Source: DATFRY01 sp963764695 (lineage in GTDB: Bacteria > Myxococcota_A > Polyangia > Haliangiales > Haliangiaceae). Taken from it: a stretch of DNA of 64,000 nucleotides. A program made the translations under genes and the position numbers. The DNA is taken from positions 186,001 through 250,000 of the forward strand of contig CAVXTW010000020.1 of NCBI GenBank assembly GCA_963764695.1. The letters are read 5' to 3'. The first letter of the stretch is position 1. Each line of letters begins with the position of its first letter. Shown here one piece after another: positions 60,722 to 64,000 of the stretch. Below the pieces are notes generated by a model. That model ran no database searches and was not told where the DNA came from. It saw only the letters and a program-made list of their open reading frames with translations.

Positions 60722-60787
60722 AAGTCGAACCGCCGGCAGAGAGATCGCAGTCGCTCGCGGGGGCAAGTGCGATTGCGATCGGAGGTC

Positions 60788-60803
60788 GCGATGATAACAT
60801 CGC
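60788..60803. promoter_or_regulatory. Palindrome in the divergent promoter region
   Basis: GCGATG-ATAA-CATCGC, perfect 6-bp arms with a 4-bp A/T spacer. It lies between the CAPC lipoprotein and the selenoprotein gene, close to the middle of their shared 153-bp control region. It is a plausible operator for a dimeric regulator that sets both transcripts. Confidence 0.4.
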
Positions 60804-60874
60804 CTCACTCGAGTCGCGGTTTTCGTCCTGCCGCGATCGAAGCCGATGCGATTGCCGATGTAGGGAGTGCACCG

Positions 60875-62817
<1,943 letters not shown>

Positions 62818-62821
<4 letters not shown>

Positions 62822-63657
62822 GACGAGAAGCGATGGTGCTGGCCGCCCTCCTGTCCGCCGCGTGTGGCGGCGGGGGTGGCGGCGGCGATGATGGCGGCGA
62901 CGACGGCGCTGATGGAGCCGACGACGGAGCCACGGCCGACGCCGGGTCGGGCGCCGACGCCGCCGCAGCGCCGGACGGGCCCGGCCTGGCCGGCCGCTTG
63001 CTCGACGGCGAGGAGCGGACCCTGGCCGCCGAGGACGTCCTCGCCTGCATGGCGACCGTGTGCCTGTACGGCGAGTCGGGCATCGACGGCTCGTTCCACT
63101 TCGAGATCGAGCCGCCGGCCGCGGTGGCGCTCAAGACGCAGGAGGATCTGTCGATCGTCCCGCGGCGCGGCGCGGCGCTGTGCCCGGTGGCGATCTCCGG
63201 CCAGGGTCTGGTCGACATCGGGCCGCTGCACTGTCCGCTCTTGCCCGACGGCGTCCTGTTCGGACCGGCCGGCGAGGACCCGCAGACCCTGGCGGCGGGC
63301 GACGGTCTCGAGCTGACCCTGCGGCGCGCCGACCTGACGCCGCGGGTCGGCGACACGCTTGTCGACGCGGCCGCGCGCCTGATGCCGCCGTCGCAGGTCT
63401 GCTCGCTGTTGACCGTCCCGGGCGAGGAGATCATCGCGGTGTACGCGCTGCACCCGTTCGCGGCGGTGAGCTCGTCGCCCATCGGCGTGCGCGTGCCGTC
63501 CGATCTGCCGGCCGACACGCCGGTCTTCTTCCGCACCATCAGCGAGATCGACGGGCACTTCTCGGAGCCGGTGCCGGGCCGCACCGACGGCGAGGTGGCC
63601 GCAACCGATGCGGACACCGGCATCACCGAGCTGACCTGGCTGGTCGTCTCCCGATAG
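62818..63657 (+). CDS. Lipoprotein coupled to the selenoprotein gene
   Basis: 279 residues. The ATG overlaps the final stop of the selenoprotein gene (ATGA), so translation depends on readthrough of the TGA or on separate initiation. Signal peptide with lipobox LLSAAC, a Gly run, then an acidic linker (DDGGDDGADGADDG). The rest contains beta-like segments, among them GLAGRLLDGEERTLAAEDV, SFHFEIEPPAAVALKTQEDLSIV and SEIDGHFSEP. Its four Cys (two in ACMATVC, then ALCPVAI, HCPLL and QVCSLL nearby) could form disulfides. No family recognised. It probably partners the redoxin at the outer membrane. Confidence 0.82.
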
Positions 63658-63661
63658 CTCT

Positions 63662-64000
63662 CTACGACGCCCTGGCTGCGGCCCGGCGCGCCTGGTACTC
63701 GGCGTAGAGCGCGCGCTCCTCGGCGACGGCGCGGGCCACGCTCGGGTGCTCGTGCATGCGGCCGAGGTACGCCTGCAGGGCGGGGTAGGGGGACAGGTCG
63801 ATGCCGATCGCCGCGTTCCAGTTGAGGATGGTGACCAGGTACGCGTCCGCGACGGTGAAGCGGTCGAGCAGGAACGCGCGACCCTCGAGGCGGCGGTCGA
63901 CGACGGCCAGGCGCGACGCCGCCTTGTCGCGGGCGTAGGCCTTCACTTCGGGCGCCGCGTGCGGGTCGAGGATCGGGGTGAACACGAGCTTGTGCAGCTC
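63662..64000 (-). CDS. Glutathione S-transferase, C-terminal part (partial)
   Basis: The frame is open to the window edge, so the N-terminal thioredoxin-like domain lies beyond base 64000. The visible 112 residues are the all-helical C-terminal GST domain: ELHKLVFTPILDP, EVKAYARDKAASRLAVVDRRLEGRAFLLDRFTVADAYLVTILNW and YPALQAYLGRMHEHPSVARAVAEE. The LxxFTVADAYL motif with its Asp is the N-capping box conserved in GSTs. It resembles the bacterial beta-class enzymes that conjugate or reduce with glutathione. It converges on the lipoprotein gene with 4 bp between stops. Confidence 0.92.
   Translation of the reverse strand, partial: ELHKLVFTPILDPHAAPEVKAYARDKAASRLAVVDRRLEGRAFLLDRFTVADAYLVTILNWNAAIGIDLSPYPALQAYLGRMHEHPSVARAVAEERALYAEYQARRAAARAS

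Overview
The window is about 70% G+C and densely coded, with many 1-14 bp overlaps or gaps between genes. The gene content points to a myxobacterium-like member of the Myxococcota (formerly Deltaproteobacteria, for example a Haliangium/Polyangia relative). It has many lipoproteins with acidic or PDA-rich tails, a Ser/Thr kinase with a long Pro/Ala/Glu linker, an NtrC-type two-component system with a globin sensor, a receiver-DUF4388 protein, a giant TPR protein and an OmpA/TSP3 protein. The lineage is inferred from style and families, not from a marker-gene search.

Layout. 1-4537: the end of a transketolase gene, then leftward genes for uncharacterised proteins, including a protein with a collagen-like Gly-X-Y tract and a lipoprotein with Cys-x3-Cys repeats. 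5015-8903: a leftward coupled set (CDP-alcohol phosphotransferase, CTP-type nucleotidyltransferase, lipoprotein, secreted protein, receiver-DUF4388). 9033-16819: rightward genes for a 1627-residue SIR2-like/TPR protein, a TonB-C/HEAT lipoprotein and an FGE-sulfatase-like protein. 16829-20905: an atypical SDR, then a globin-coupled histidine kinase and its sigma-54 activator. 21044-27250: two PDA-tail lipoproteins, greA, carB (full length except for two single-base frameshifts), a HEAT-like protein and a TPR membrane protein. 27407-31503: a stand-alone EF-G, a GNAT enzyme and a decayed HNH-type gene with two tandem-repeat tracts. 31504-39879: a D-aminoacylase-family lipoprotein, a DUF3500 lipoprotein and a cluster of NTT-like transporter/HEAT, cyclic-nucleotide-binding-like and VWA-FHA proteins. 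39924-47468: an Lhr helicase carrying two palindromic insertions, DUF1244, YjbQ, HAD and GMC oxidoreductase. 47457-53385: OmpA/TSP3, Ser/Thr kinase and WD40 lipoprotein. 53463-57976: yicC, gmk, a lipoprotein and a bifunctional Rel/Spo enzyme. 57980-63657: an envelope redox cluster. The window ends inside a glutathione S-transferase gene.

The most notable item is at 60875-62821. One reading frame is interrupted by a single TGA exactly where the first Cys of a thioredoxin-fold CxxC motif belongs (TGA-Pro-Leu-Cys). The same frame then runs on through the rest of a complete redoxin domain. A 7-bp perfect hairpin with a G in its apical loop starts 9 nt after the TGA, as expected of a bacterial SECIS element. 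I read this as a selenocysteine protein: a lipoprotein beta-propeller (LVIVD-like) fused to a UxxC redoxin. It stands opposite two divergently transcribed TlpA-like CxxC lipoproteins and an outer-membrane beta-barrel, which suggests a cell-envelope thiol/selenol redox module.

Limits: all family calls are from reading the sequence by eye. I saw no rRNA, convincing tRNA, CRISPR array or intact insertion sequence.
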